Part shown: one piece after another, positions 43,228 through 55,479 of the stretch
Layout: each line of letters begins with the position of its first letter
How positions within the stretch are numbered: position 1 is the stretch's first letter
Assembly (NCBI RefSeq): GCF_020080835.1
Contig: NC_058166.1
Span: 8,060,469-8,124,468 of the forward strand
DNA length: 64,000 bases
Direction: 5' to 3'
From: Cotesia glomerata
Taxonomy: Eukaryota > Arthropoda > Insecta > Hymenoptera > Braconidae
Program-made: the position numbers and the translations under genes
The notes under the pieces: generated by a model
Databases searched by the model: none
Told to the model about the DNA's origin: nothing
What the model saw: the letters and a program-made list of their open reading frames with translations, nothing else

Positions 43228-43800
43228 TCATATAAAAAAAATTAGGAAAACGGTTGACCCTAAAGGCCATCCCTGCAACTTCCCGCTAATTCCGTTAATA
43301 CCTGGCCGCTTTTTTGAGCTCTTCGAGCTCAAAAGTACAATCTGTGTGTTGTTTTAAGTTCTCCAAGCTCAAAAAGATACCTTTTCTATGCTTTTGAGCT
43401 CTTTGAGCTCAAAAGTCTGATAGAAGTTTCATAGAACACTATTTTTTGAATGTTCATACCGCAATAACTTTTGAATGAATGAACCGATTTTTACGCGGTT
43501 GGCGGCATTCTACGCAGTTTTTTAAGCCTCATAACGAATTTCTAAGTTTTAATTGGTCAAACTAAAAATTTCGGAGTAACTCCGAAAAAACACTTTTTTC
43601 GGTTTTCTTTTGTTCACGATATCTCTCGAACGAATCAACCGATTTTGACCGGATTGGCGGCGATCGACGTGGTTTTTCAAGGTTGAGAGCTGATTAGTTT
43701 TTGAAATCGATCAGTTAAACCGTTTAAAAGTTATCCCAAAAAAACCACTTCAGAAAAAATTTTTTTTCCTACTTTTTTTTAGATTTCTCCAAATTTCTCA
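43228..43800 (+). repeat. REP family copy G (plus)
   Basis: Contains the family start TTAGGAAAACGGTTGACCC, the GAGCTCTTCGAGCTC and related palindromes, GAATGAACCGATTTTTACGC, GATATCTCTCGAACGAATC (the empty site for the 68-bp module) and GGCGGCGATCGACGTGG. It ends before the CA tract. Confidence 0.8.
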
Positions 43801-45244
43801 AATATTTATATATAAATATTTATAATAATTATTGAAAGAAGTGTAATTAGATCGGCAATTTACGAATGTCCTACGATTACTGTGATTTTAACGGTAATTT
43901 TTAAAGAAAATTACTTTACGTGTAGAGTAAGCTGTAAAGTATCCTACTTTTTTAACTATTGACGTTTTTCAAGATATAAGCTCATCTCAACGTTACACTC
44001 ATCAAGAGCTTTCATTTGAGTACCCACATGCATTTTTATATATTTTTCATATATGCTAGGGTGGCGCAAAAAAACCGACTATTTTTTTTTTTGAGTCTCG
44101 AGTGAAAAAATGTTAATTTTTGATGTTTTAAGAGCTCTCTCCAAAGGACAGCTTAAAAAAAAATAAAATGAAAATTTTCTGAGGAAGGCTTTTAAAGATA
44201 TTTTAATGCAAATGATGAGAAATATACGAAAATTTCAAGCCGACATATCTAAAAATAAAAAAAATCACGTGATTCAGCGCACTGTGGCAACGTTGCGCAG
44301 AACAGAACGCGCGAATTTTGAATTTTAATCATTCCTGTGTATATTTATGGGTTATGTTTTTCAACTCAACACTGCACAGCGAGGTAAATATAAATTGCTG
44401 TTAAGCGCGGTGTTGCCAGGTCTGAGTTTTGTGAAAAAATACTTGAGTCAAAAGTTGACTATTTATTGTTTTTGTTGATTAAATTATTTAATTATTTTAT
44501 TTTATTATAATGTAAGGTAACGGTTAAATTATGATAATGAATTTTTGTATTCGAATTTTTAATTTTAATAAAAAAAAAAATTTAGATTCTTTTATAACTT
44601 ACGGGGTATTGTCCGTGCAATCTTAAGCCGTGAGTGAAAAATTGAGATTGGCACATGCGCTATAGAACTTTCTTCTCAGGAAATGATGCAAAACTTGAAT
44701 TTGATAAATGATCATTTTCTTTTTTGTAAAAATTGAACGAACGCTATGAAGCTTGCATTTTAAGATTTGCCAAACTTTTTTTTTATTATTATAGATTTCA
44801 TGTATAACAGTGATAATTGCTGTTTACATTTAAGGACTCTACTTTATATCATTCAATCCTGCCTTTTACTTTTATTTCTTGCAATTTTTTGTAGCTATGG
44901 CCGATTTTTAATTAATCTGTACTTGCATTTGCCTGTATTGAGAATGCACTAGTTACTGCTTTTTCAATATAGTGACTTGATTAGGGAAACCACAGAAAAC
45001 CCGGTCGTAATTACTGTCGGCGCGCCATCTAGCGGCCTCCCAGTCCAAGTATACCTGAGGTACTAGTGAAAAAAATCCTGTTTATGCTAGAGTCTGGATT
45101 CAGTACTTTATTCGATCTAGGCGTCGGTTTTATGCCTTAGACTGCTCGGCTATACTGATCGGTAAATATAATAAGTTGATATAATTTTTGTTAAATTAAT
45201 TACAATAAAATAATATTCATTAAGTTGTCATTGTATAAGCAATG
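43801..45244. other. AT-rich region with one transposon-end-like word
   Basis: TAGGGTGGCGCAAAAAAACC at 44049 looks like the tip of a TA-flanked MITE, but I see no inverted partner nearby. Near 45020 a CGGCGCGCCATCTAGCGGCC word occurs. No gene recognised. Confidence 0.35.
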
Positions 45245-45805
45245 AAAAAAAAAAATAGCTGTTTTATGCTTTTGAGCTCTTCGAGCTCAAAAGTCTTGTC
45301 AAAGTTCGATGAAACACAATTTTTATAATTTTCAAACTGCTATAACTTTTGAATGAATGAACCGATTTTTACGCGGTTGGCGGCAATCGACGCATTTTTT
45401 GAAGTTCCATGAAAAATTTTCAACTTTAAATCGATCGAGCCATGAATTTCGAAGTTATTACAAAAAAACACTTTTTTCGATTTTTTCCGACAACGATATC
45501 TCACGAACGCATCAACCGATTCTAACGTTTTTGGTGGCGATCGATGGGGGTTTTCAAGGTTAAGAGCTGATTAGATTTTGAGACCGATCGGTTCAGTCAA
45601 TTCGGAGATATTTAAAAAAAATTTAAAAAAAACAACTTTTTTTTTCACTTTTTTTGGATTTTCTCGAAATCTACCGGTCCGAATCGGTTCAAATTTTCAG
45701 GAAATCCAAGTTTAGTGAAGCCCTTTCGAATGCCACCAACCGCGATGAAATCGGTGAAGTCGTTCAAAAGTTACAAGAGGTTTACATACACACACACACA
45801 CACAT

Positions 45806-45874
<69 letters not shown>

Positions 45875-46027
45875 GACGTACGGACATCATCGTAAAAATA
45901 GTCAGGGAAGCTTCCTGTGACCTTCAAACGTCGAGATTTGATGAAAACTCGATTTTTGTAAAACGGGGTGAAAACAATAACTTCCCGATTTTTGAAAATC
46001 TGAGATTTTTAGCGGGAAGTTAAAAAT
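45245..46027 (+). repeat. REP family copy H (plus), with (CA)n
   Basis: Begins in the GAGCTCTTCGAGCTC block and runs through GAATGAACCGATTTTTACGC, the CA tract (45787-45871), CAGACGTACGGACATCATCG, AAACTCGATTTTTGTAAAAC and the family end TTAGCGGGAAGTTAAAAA. It is the best full right end in the window. Confidence 0.85.
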
Positions 46028-47337
46028 TATATTTCACATATATAAAAATATATGTGATTATATAAGGACCCATATGCAAAATTTTGCCGTTTCATATATA
46101 CAATAATGATATATGTAGTATTATGTATTGATGTTATACTCATAACATATATTTCAATTATATTTTGTAACAGGCCGCTTTCAGCGCCACCTGTTAATAA
46201 TTTTACTTTAATTTTTTTTTTAATTAATTTAATTGAAATGAACTTAAAGGGAGATTTTTGGTTTATCTTTTTGTCCATTGGTTGGATTCGCCGCGACCGA
46301 GTCGCCTTCGCGTGAGAAAATTCGAACGAAGCTCGAAACCACAATTTATTGCGATGTTAAATAATTTAATTTAGTAATTAAGTTAGCTTTAAGTTACATT
46401 TAAGTTATTGTATGATTGTAATGGTACAAACGACGTCGGCCACGAACCCGCGAAAAGGAAAACAACGAGGATCATCGACGTGGATAATCTTCAAGATCAT
46501 CATCGACAGTGAGAGGCTGTGCAGAGAGAACAAGACGACGGACGGCTCGGGACTTGGAGTGAGCAAGCGGACCAGGCGTGAAGTTGGAAAGCTGGCTGTC
46601 GAGCGCGCCAATGCTCCAGCCAATACATCATTCGAAACGTCGATATTGGAAAATTGGATAGACGGCGCCATCTCTGGAGTTCAACGCTAACGACGGACCC
46701 AGCAGACAGGGGAGAGAGACGAGGAATGCGACATGTGAGGATTTTCTTTTTCTTCCACGTTTTACGATTGTCGTGCACGGACGCATCTTCTGTTATTCTT
46801 TGGGAATTTTGGTGTGACAATTCTTGCTGTTCATTAATTACTACCTAAATTTGTTCACGGCGTAGTTTAAAGGTTGGAATATTGTTAGTTTAGGTGTTAG
46901 CCAATTGAAATTCGACGATAAATTGACTGTTGTCAATTATTTGAAAATGGTTAAAAATACGACGTGCGTGTGTGAGTCAAGCGACGTGCTCCGACACACC
47001 GGAGTATTCTTTGAAGATCTTCGCCGTGGATAAGTCATACGTTGACGGACGACGCTGCGCCGGACTGACCGACACCGGTTTCTTGTTGCACTTCGACGTA
47101 GAAGCCGAGGGCGATCGACGTGGTGAGACACCCAGGACATTAGCCGAGGAAGTCTTCGACCAGAGTAAGTGGCCACGTCTCCCTCTGAAATACCTCGTGG
47201 GATTTATTGAAATCAAACTTTAATCGAATGCTTAATTGAAGCAAAAAAATTTTTTTTTGTTTAATCAATTGTTGTCGTTGCTTGGTGTGATATATTGCCG
47301 AAGAATTTCAAGGCTGCGTTGTGCTGTTAGTAAGGAT
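46028..47337. other. Region with a CpG-richer island, no recognised gene
   Basis: AT-rich to about 46170, then TGTAACAGGCCGCTTTCAGC and a CpG-rich island at about 46430-46740 and 46960-47200. Short open frames occur on both strands, but none resembles a family and overlapping frames are open together, as in non-coding GC-rich DNA. It may be an LTR or leader of a retroelement; the ends were not found. Confidence 0.35.
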
Positions 47338-47855
47338 AATCCGAACAAAAACAGTTTCACTGTAAAAAAGTCGCGCCAAGTCCACGTTCATAAGACTATT
47401 AGGAAAAAAAATTTTTTTTTTCTTTACAAAAAGATACAAAATAAAAAAATTAAAAAATCCGAGTAACCGATATGATTGTTTATGATTTTCGGAAATTAAA
47501 AAAAATTTTATTGTAAATTTAAAAATTAAAAAAAAAATTTTAGAACGTATTTAGTGTGCGCGGTTAAAAAATATTTTACTTTTAATGAAATTCGTAAAAT
47601 CTATTTACTAGGACTTTAAAAAAATTGAAATACACAATGACGCACACCAAGTACGTTCTAAAATTTTTTTTTTAATTTTTAAATTTACAATAAAATTTTT
47701 TAATTTCCGAAAATCATAAACAATCATATCGGTTACTCGGATTTTTAATTTTTTATTTTGTATCTTTGTAAGGAAAAAAAATTTTTTTTCCTAATAGTCT
47801 TATGAACGTGGACTTGGCGCGACTTTTTTACAGTGAAACTGTTTTTGTTCGGATT
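47338..47855. mobile_element. Foldback MITE, 518 bp
   Basis: The termini AATCCGAACAAAAACAGTTT and AAACTGTTTTTGTTCGGATT are exact inverses. The arms of about 220 bp include CGCGCCAAGTCCACGTTCAT and its inverse. The central loop holds GACGCACACCAAGTACG. The same repeat is the target of the IS5-like transposon at 7.95 kb. Confidence 0.8.
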
Positions 47856-48707
47856 TTAGTATTTTTTGTAATTATAATGAAAATTTACAATTGATAACAA
47901 CTTAAATCTCGTGTTGACTGCATTTTTTACTGCAAACTATCCCCTTGAAGCTACAGTTTATGTAGATGTAATTCTAGTGCACCCTGGCGGCCATAGATGC
48001 AAGCTATGAATCACTTTTTTTTACTGTAGTTGCGTATCTATAGGAAGGATTGCTACACATTTTTATTTTATCTAGTCTGTGGCGCTGATATTCCCCATCG
48101 AAAAAAAGTCAGGATCGAAATTTCTGGGCTTACTATAGTTTGTGCTGATAAAATTTAATAATTTTAAGTGAATTAAGTGGTATAATTGATTATAATTAAT
48201 TAATATCAGTAAAATAAAGTATAAATTAATTTTATAATATATCATTTTGGAAAAAGGAGAACCATATAATTAAATAAAATTTTGCAACCTCGAAATACCG
48301 TTCTGCTTACAGTAAACACAGTCGGTAGTCTGGCGCTCCATTTACAACGGATTTGAACGGAACTTGGCGCCAGATTCTACCGAATCTGAGGATCCCACGA
48401 GGTATTTAGGTACCGCCATTTTGTTGTTTACTGCTGTTCGGTTGAAATTACTATTATTATTGTTGGAATTTTTTTTGGCGTTTGTACTCCCGGGGTAATC
48501 GATTGAGTTCGATTACCCATTGATTGAGCTTCGGGTGCGTGCGCAAGCCGACTTACCGACACCGAGTACACGGCGGTTGATAATTTGAATTTGAGCTTTG
48601 CCGTGCTGAACTTAGTGTGATTTTTAATGAGGTTTTAGTTACTTATTATTAATTAAATTCGGCGATTTAATTATGTAATTGTATTATTAAAAATTAGTTA
48701 TTATTTA

Positions 48708-49084
48708 GCCAGTCCCATGGCTAAGCGGTACAACGCTTGTCATACTTGCTTGGGACTGGTGAGGCGTGGGTTCGAATCCCGGTGTGAGCTGAAATTTAAT
48801 TTTCAGTGAACATCGGTGCTCGTAACTCACGCCAGGCTGTACAGGCTTGGGTTTTTCGATGGTTTCCTCAAGCCCTGTGCTGCCGGTGGGGCACAGGCAA
48901 ATACGTGCAGTTTCCCCAAAGTCGGTCCATCGCCGCATTACTCTCCAGGCTGAAAAAGTATGTAATACCGCCAAACTTATTCTGCCAAACTTAATCTACC
49001 GATCAGCCTGGAGTCCCCCTCCGGTCTCGGCTGGACCCTCATCGAGACAGAAGTCTGAAAAGCGGGGTTAAATAAAAATAAAAA
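48708..49084 (+). mobile_element. tRNA-derived SINE, copy 1, 377 bp
   Basis: It has an A box TGGCTAAGCGG and a perfect B box GGTTCGAATCC in tRNA-like spacing, so RNA polymerase III could transcribe it. A unique body follows (GGCTGTACAGGCTTGGG, GTCGGTCCATCGCCGC, AGCCTGGAGTCCCCCTCC) and an A-rich TAAATAAAAATAAAA tail. The 13-bp duplication TAGTTATTATTTA flanks it at 48695-48707 and 49085-49097. No coding capacity; it depends on LINE enzymes. Confidence 0.9.
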
Positions 49085-50087
49085 TAGTTATTATTTAAAT
49101 TCGGCGCAATTGATTTTTTTTTTATTTTGAAAATTAATTATTTATTTGAATTCGGCGATTGGATTGATTTTTTGTTGTTAATTTTATTAATTAAATTAAT
49201 AAAATTGAGCGCGAAGATTTGAATTTCCTTTTGTCATTTTAATTAATGGGTATTAATTAAACTCGGCAAGTTGAAATTTCTTTTTTGATTGTATTGTGTT
49301 ATAAAATTTAATTAGTTACTCCTAATTAAATTTAGCGATTTAATCATTTTATTTCATCATAATCATTATTAATTATTAATGATATTCGGCGATTGATGCT
49401 ATTTATTTAAAAATTTAATTATTTCCTATAAATCAAATTTGGCAAGTGATTATTGTTGGTTTAGAAATTTAATTATTTATTATTTAATTAAATTCGGCGA
49501 TTAATGATTTTTGTTTAAAATTTAATTAGTTACCAATCAAATTCGGCGATTTGAAGATTAGGTTTAATTATTTAATTTATCGTTATTAACTAAATTGAGA
49601 GTGAAGAGTGAATTTTTTTTTGTTATTAACATTAATTATTTACTAATTAAATGCGGTGATTTAATCATTTGATTCATTTACTTTATTAATTATTAATTAT
49701 TATTAATAAAATTGAGCGCAGATTTATTTTTTTTTTGTTTAAAGATTTAATTAATTATTATTAAATAAGTTTATTGCGGCGATTTTGGAAATTTTGTGCT
49801 GGATTGTTAAACTTGAGGTTTGCTTGCGAACTGCGAATCGACGACGGTGTCGAATATTATTATTAGGTGTTTCGTTCCTTGTTATTGTTAACCTGAGCCG
49901 ATTGTTTTAATTTATTGTTAATAAATTAATAATTTATCTTTTTTTTATTAATTGAGAATTAATACGAGCAACCCTGAGTAATTTCCTCGATCCTTCTATA
50001 ATTAAGTCGTACCCTTAAGGCCCGCCACCCGACGAATAGAGTCCCGGACCGGAATAGCCGGAATCGACGTGATTGGAGCAAAGCTTC

Positions 50088-50098
50088 TGGCGCCCAAC
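50088..50098 (+). other. Primer-binding-site-like motif, second occurrence
   Basis: TGGCGCCCAAC followed by AACAGGTAAGGCAGGTAAGCC, the same arrangement as at 5989. Confidence 0.5.
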
Positions 50099-50160
50099 AA
50101 CAGGTAAGGCAGGTAAGCCAAGTTATTTATTGCGGGTTTCGTCCTCGCTAACGTACGAGG

Positions 50161-51891
50161 TCGAAATATCCGTTATAATTTTCAGCTATATATGATTAAA
50201 TATATCGTACATATTATAATCAACACTATATTATAAATAGTATAAGAACAATGTATTTTTCAGTATAATTTAAAATATACTTTAAATTATATGTTCAATA
50301 TAATTTTAATATTGGCATTGGTACCGAAATTACAATAGAATGCTGAGGCCAAATAATTCTCTGAAAAAAAGTTATAAAAAAAAAGAAAATATTTCGTGAT
50401 GTGTTACTAAATTACTGAAATTCAGATTAGCTTCGACCGTAAACTCGATTAATCAAGTTGATCTTGAAACTTAAGATATACAACAAACTATTAATTTTTT
50501 TTTTTTTATTATTAATCTTTCTGTTTTGACCTATTTTGACATCATAAATATCTGGCATTATGTATGGTATTTTATAATAAAATAATATATATTGCCATAT
50601 GATTGAAATTTTATAAATGAAAGTATACAGTAATAATCTATCTCAACATATATTTTACGAAAAATATATTTATCTATTATATAGTTTTCTATACAAGTAA
50701 TTTTTATATAATAATAGTATATTTTATAACATATACTAAGTAATATACGGCACTAATATATTTGAACATATTGAATCAAATATATAGATCTTCATTATAT
50801 TAACAAAACATTTATTATTTCATATATATGATTTCGCCGCTATATATGATCACATATTCCCCATTTAACTTTCCATATATGTTCAGCCATATATAGTTTT
50901 TTCATGCGGGACGTCTCAAAATATAATAATAAAAATAAATTTCCAAAGGGTTCCACTACAAAAACAATGCCGTAAATTTTCGAGATTATCCGTACTCGTA
51001 ATCAAAAATAGTAATCATCTAAACCATTTAATTGTCTTCACTCTATTATTGATCCCAATTCGTATAACATATCTTTGTCTCTATTGCAGATTATTGCGCT
51101 ATATCTAACAGTTTATTTTATTTACTAACCTCTCTTGACTCTATTCTCCGGAGAAGGTTTTATAATTCGAAATATACTTTTGAGAGGATAATAAATATCG
51201 AAAGCAATATTTATGTCTGTTTTGTTTCAGACGGCACAGATGGATTTTTAAAAGTTTAAAAATACCTACATAATATCTTTGGCCCATTCATTATTTATTT
51301 TATTTTATTATATTTATTGTCACTATTATTTATTGTTTATTAGCTGTGTTATGTGTTTAATTGTATGGGTTATTCATCATTGGTATTATATAATTGGTTA
51401 TATATTAATGGTACTGTTGTTATACTCATACTTCATCATTTATAATGATCATGAGTATTCACCTATGAGGTATATTTATTTTAGTGTTTATTTATATGGA
51501 TAAAGCAATTAGATTTATGTTTTAGAAATAACTAAATATATTGATTGGATGCCTGTGAAAACAAATTGATTGACATGGACACAGATAATTTTTGATAAGT
51601 CCTGATATATCATATAAAATTGGTCATATCAAGCCATCTCAGGAAATATCGGGTTTGCCGTAGCTTGATACACCCTCTGTTATGACTTGATATGCCCGTA
51701 TCATACCTTATAGGTCAGATTTATAAGATCATATATATTATTTCAATCAAAAGTAAACTAAAAAAAAACATTAACTTCATAAAAAAATTTTTTTTTTAAC
51801 CAAGAAAATCATTTTGAAGGACTTTATCGACTTGATTTAATTAGAAAATTTATTAAATTGGCAAATTTTTCTTGGTTTACATAAATTTTTA
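50161..51891. other. Very AT-rich stretch
   Basis: Dense in ATATA-type words and degenerate palindromes such as AGTATATTTTATAACATAT. A 74-codon hydrophobic frame at 51279-51503 is most likely chance in AT-rich DNA. No gene recognised. Confidence 0.5.
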
Positions 51892-52268
51892 ACTTCCCGC
51901 TAAGAAAATTGAAAATTTGAAAAAATCGGGAAGTTATTGGTTTTACCCCGTTTTTCGAAAATCGAGTTTTCATCAGATCTCGACGTTTTGAGGTTCTAGG
52001 AAGCTTTCCTGACTATTTCCGCGATGGTGTCTGTATGTTTGTATGCATGTAAACCTCTCATAACTTTTAAACGGCATTACCGTAGCTCGAAGAGCTCAAA
52101 AGCATAGAAAAGCTAACTTTTTGAGCTCGGAGGGCTCATATAAATTATATTTTTGAGCTTGAAGAGCTCACAAACGTCATAAGTGCAATTTTAAACGCCT
52201 AGGTATGGAATGAGCGGGAAGTTGCAGGGGTGGCCTTCAGGTCAACCGTTTTCCTAATTTTTTTTCAG
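51892..52268 (-). repeat. REP family copy I (minus), internally deleted
   Basis: Has both family ends: AACTTCCCGCTAAGAAAATT on one side and GGTCAACCGTTTTCCTAAT on the other. The middle is missing between ACCTCTCATAACTTTTAAAC and the GAGCTC blocks. No CA tract. Confidence 0.75.
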
Positions 52269-52397
52269 TGCAGTATTTAAAATTTCCGAAAGGGGACGTA
52301 TGATCGCTAAATCGTTTCATCCCGGATAAATAAGATTATGTGCAATTATATATAATTATTAATAATTCATATATAATTATATATGATTCATATACAC

Positions 52398-53945
52398 TAC
52401 TCACAAAAATTAAGGGAATAAAAAGAAAATGCAAAGTTTTTTTTAGATTTTTGACGGGCTGTATTTCAGCGGAAAATGATCGTATCGCAAAAGTGAAAAA
52501 TGTCTTTTAAAGCTCTGAGACTCTAATTTTCAGATTCTCAAATCAAAATTTTTTAGGAACTACGGTTTTAACATGATCCGAAGAAATAAAGCAAAAAAAA
52601 AATTTTCGAAATTTTCGATTTTTTTTTTTTTTTTCACTTTACGGGCTCGGAAAAATTTTTTCAGATAAAGTGACTTTATGGACAGATAACCTATTTATTC
52701 AGCTTTAATTTCATTTTTTATTTAGCTTGATACAAGCCAGTCCCATGGCTAAGCGGTACAACGCTTGTCATGCTTGCTTGGGACTGGTGAGGCGTGGGTT
52801 CGAATCCCGGTGTGAGCTGAAATTTAATTTTCAGTGCACATTGGTGCTCGTAACTCACGCCGGGCTGTACAGGCTTGGGTTTTTCGATGGTTTCCCCAAA
52901 CTTTGTGCTACCGGTGGGGCACAGGCAAATGCGTGCAGTTTCCCCAAAGTCGGTCCATCGCCGCATTACTCTCCAGGCTGAAAAAAAAAGTATGTAATAT
53001 CGCCAAACTTATTCTGCCAAACTCAATGTACCGATCAGCCTGGAGTCCCCCTCCGGGCTCGGCCGGACCCCCATCGAGACATAAGTCTGAAAAGCGGGGT
53101 TAAATAAAGAAAAAAACAAAAATTTAGCTTGATTTAACCACCATTAGTTACGGAGATATCCAAGATTAAACGAAAAAGGACGTTTATGTCTTTAACCATC
53201 AATATCTCAGCAACCAATAATCGCACAGCAAAAAAAAGGACAGTTTTGGAAACTGGAAGAAATTCCCAATATAATCCCATAAAAAAATTTTATAAAAAAA
53301 AATCTTATCGATTTACGATACCCCGTTAAAAAAAGTTGAAAAAAGTGACTTTTTCCCTTATTTTGGTTAATCGACTGTATCTTAACAAATATTGACGGGG
53401 AAGCTAGACATTGCAGGAATTTTCACACCTCAATGTACCCCTAAAAACCCTGTAAATTTTCAGATCGATTTATTGAGTAGTTTTTCCGCCCCGATAATTC
53501 AAAATTTTGAAAAAATTAAAGGAATAAGATTTTATCCATTATCGTGCTGCAATCTTCAGAAAAATGAAAAATTGATTTTGTTTTCGTTTGCTCTTAATTT
53601 TCCTCGGCTTATCAGTAAATTTAAATAAAAAAAAAAGGACAAACGAAAAAGTTGAATAAAACAGGCTATCTGTTTCATAAGACGCTTTATTTGAAAAAAT
53701 TTTTCCGAGCCCGTAAAGCGAAAAAAAAAAAAAATCAAAAATTTCGAAAATTTTTTTTTCGCTCTATTTTTTCGGATCATGTTAAAACTGTACTTCCTAA
53801 AAAATTTTGACCTGATAATCTAAAAACTAGAGTTTCCGAGCTTTTGAATGAATTTTTCATTTTTGCGATACGATCATTTTCCGCTGAAATACAGCCCGTC
53901 AAAAATCTAAAAAAAATTTGCATTTTTTTTTTTATTCCGATGAGG
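52398..53945. mobile_element. Foldback element interrupted by a SINE
   Basis: Left arm 52440-52690 (TTTTTGACGGGCTGTATTTC, ATGATCGTATCGCAAAAGTG, ACTTTACGGGCTCGGAAAAA) is the inverse of right arm 53680-53920. The left tip ACTCACAAAAATTAAGGG resembles Tc1/mariner-type ends; the right tip is degraded. Non-coding between the arms except for the SINE at 52732. Confidence 0.7.
52732..53121 (+). mobile_element. tRNA-derived SINE, copy 2
   Basis: Same family as 48708-49084, with the same A box TGGCTAAGCGG and B box GGTTCGAATCC and few differences. Flanked by ATTTAGCTTGAT at 52720-52731 and 53122-53133. Inserted in the foldback element. Confidence 0.9.
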
Positions 53946-54239
53946 ATATTTTTTGTTCAATCACAATTAAATTAAATGTAAAATCTTTATAATTAAAATA
54001 CTTTTATTTTTGAACTTTTTTCAGATTTTGATACAGTTTTAATAAGAGCATATCCAATTTCATTATTTATCGGTAAAAGTGTGCAATGTCTGTGTACCCT
54101 TTACCGTTTTTGATAAAGAATATCGTACGTCTAACACATTTTTTTTGTCTTAATAATCATCATTCGTTATGAAAGTAAAATCAACGCCTGTAAAATTCTT
54201 GATTACCCAGGAATGAAAATTTTGTGGTGTCAGTATATG
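53946..54239. other. AT-rich spacer
   Basis: Nothing recognised between the foldback element and the next MITE. Confidence 0.45.
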
Positions 54240-54510
54240 CACTGATAGAAGGATTTGTTAATAGTTAAAAATATTTATTAATATCTAACAAATCATTTAT
54301 TAGAGACCACTTTTTAGTCTTTAACAAATATTTCTTAGTATTTAAGAAGATTTTTTAATATTTCATAAATGAATATAAGATTTATTAAATACAAACAAAT
54401 CATTTTCAATACTAAGAAATAGTTGTTTAATATTAAAAAATGGTTTTTAATAAATGATTTGTTAAATATTAACAAATATTTTTAACTATAAACAAATCTT
54501 TCTATCAGTG
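54240..54510. mobile_element. Foldback MITE, 271 bp
   Basis: CACTGATAGAAGGATTTGTT and AACAAATCTTTCTATCAGTG form the tips. Nearly the whole element is palindromic (TTAAAAATATTTATTAATAT against its inverse). Non-coding. Confidence 0.75.
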
Positions 54511-55027
54511 TGTTTTTTATTTTCCATTTGTAATGAAGCTCTAGCAGCATGTCGTTTTACTGAACCTGCAAGCCCGTCGCTTTGCCATGGGCAGTCACAA
54601 AAAAATGCCACTCAGCGATGATTCTAAAGTCAGCATAATGATAACAAAAATTAGTAAATGTTTTTTTATTTTTAAATTACTGAGGTGCTCCATCTGAGAA
54701 GTAATAAATCCTTTCAATAACAGCAAATTTTTCTCTTAAAAAAGAAATCAATTGTTCTTGAAATAAATAAATCGAAACTGAGTCATGTTTAAGGCAATCT
54801 GAGATACCAACTAAGCCTAAATGCTTAATAGTATCATTTTCGTTTTAGTAAACCACCATTGGAAATATAGTAGCTTGGTCATTATTCCAATGATAGCTTT
54901 GGGCAGCTTCCTGAACAACAAATGCAATTTTCTGCCAAGTTAAAAACTACCGCTAATTCGCCACTCTTCAAATTTAATTTCGCATTAGGGAAAAACCGAC
55001 TTCGTAATTTTATTGAATTGACATATA
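54511..55027. other. AT-rich region before the giant mariner
   Basis: CTGCAAGCCCGTCGCTTTGCC at 54567 and nearby short frames suggest an old coding remnant on the minus strand, but no family is recognised. Confidence 0.35.
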
Positions 55028-55479
55028 CAGGGTGATCCAAAATTACTTTTACAGCGAAGATATTCGAATAGAGGAAACGATTCTGAGCAGAAAACTTCTT
55101 AGTCGTTACTGAAAATTTTGAGTAGTTTTTGAGTTATTCAAAATTTTCGTTGACCAATCAGATACGAGATTTAACATTTAAAAAAAAATACAAAAGAATA
55201 AATTATAAATTTGGCTGCGTTGCGATTTCCAAATTCACGTTTTACTTTTGTTTGTTTACTTTTTTTAAATAATTCTAATTTTTAAGAGTTTAAACAAATG
55301 TAACCTTTAAAATAAAATTAAATACTCAATTTTAAACTTAATTTCAAAATTTAAGGAAGCTATTGAATTAATAAATGGATAGGTAATCAAAGATAAAAAT
55401 TGATTTTTTGTAGACAATTAAGAGAATGAATCCCATGTTACTTATAAGGTTAAAGACGATAACGTTAATCAAGAAAATA

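Larger units (their letters stand above)
47856..50160 (+). mobile_element. Second LTR-like region with degenerate minisatellite and PBS-like motif
   Basis: From about 48.3 kb it has GC-rich patches (GGAACTTGGCGCCAGATTC; CGGGGTAATCGATTGAG). Then, from 48650 to 49800, about a dozen spaced repeats of AAATTCGGCGATT, loosely like the 44-bp unit at 5.1-5.6 kb. It ends with TGGCGCCCAAC at 50088 and two GGTAAG words. This mirrors the element at 3852-6081. Exact termini were not found, so limits are approximate. A SINE interrupts it. Confidence 0.45.

Noticed and set aside
46405..47223. Cluster of 64-106 codon frames in a CpG-richer island
   Set aside because: Frames overlap on both strands, show no domain or splice evidence, and may belong to an LTR or leader.
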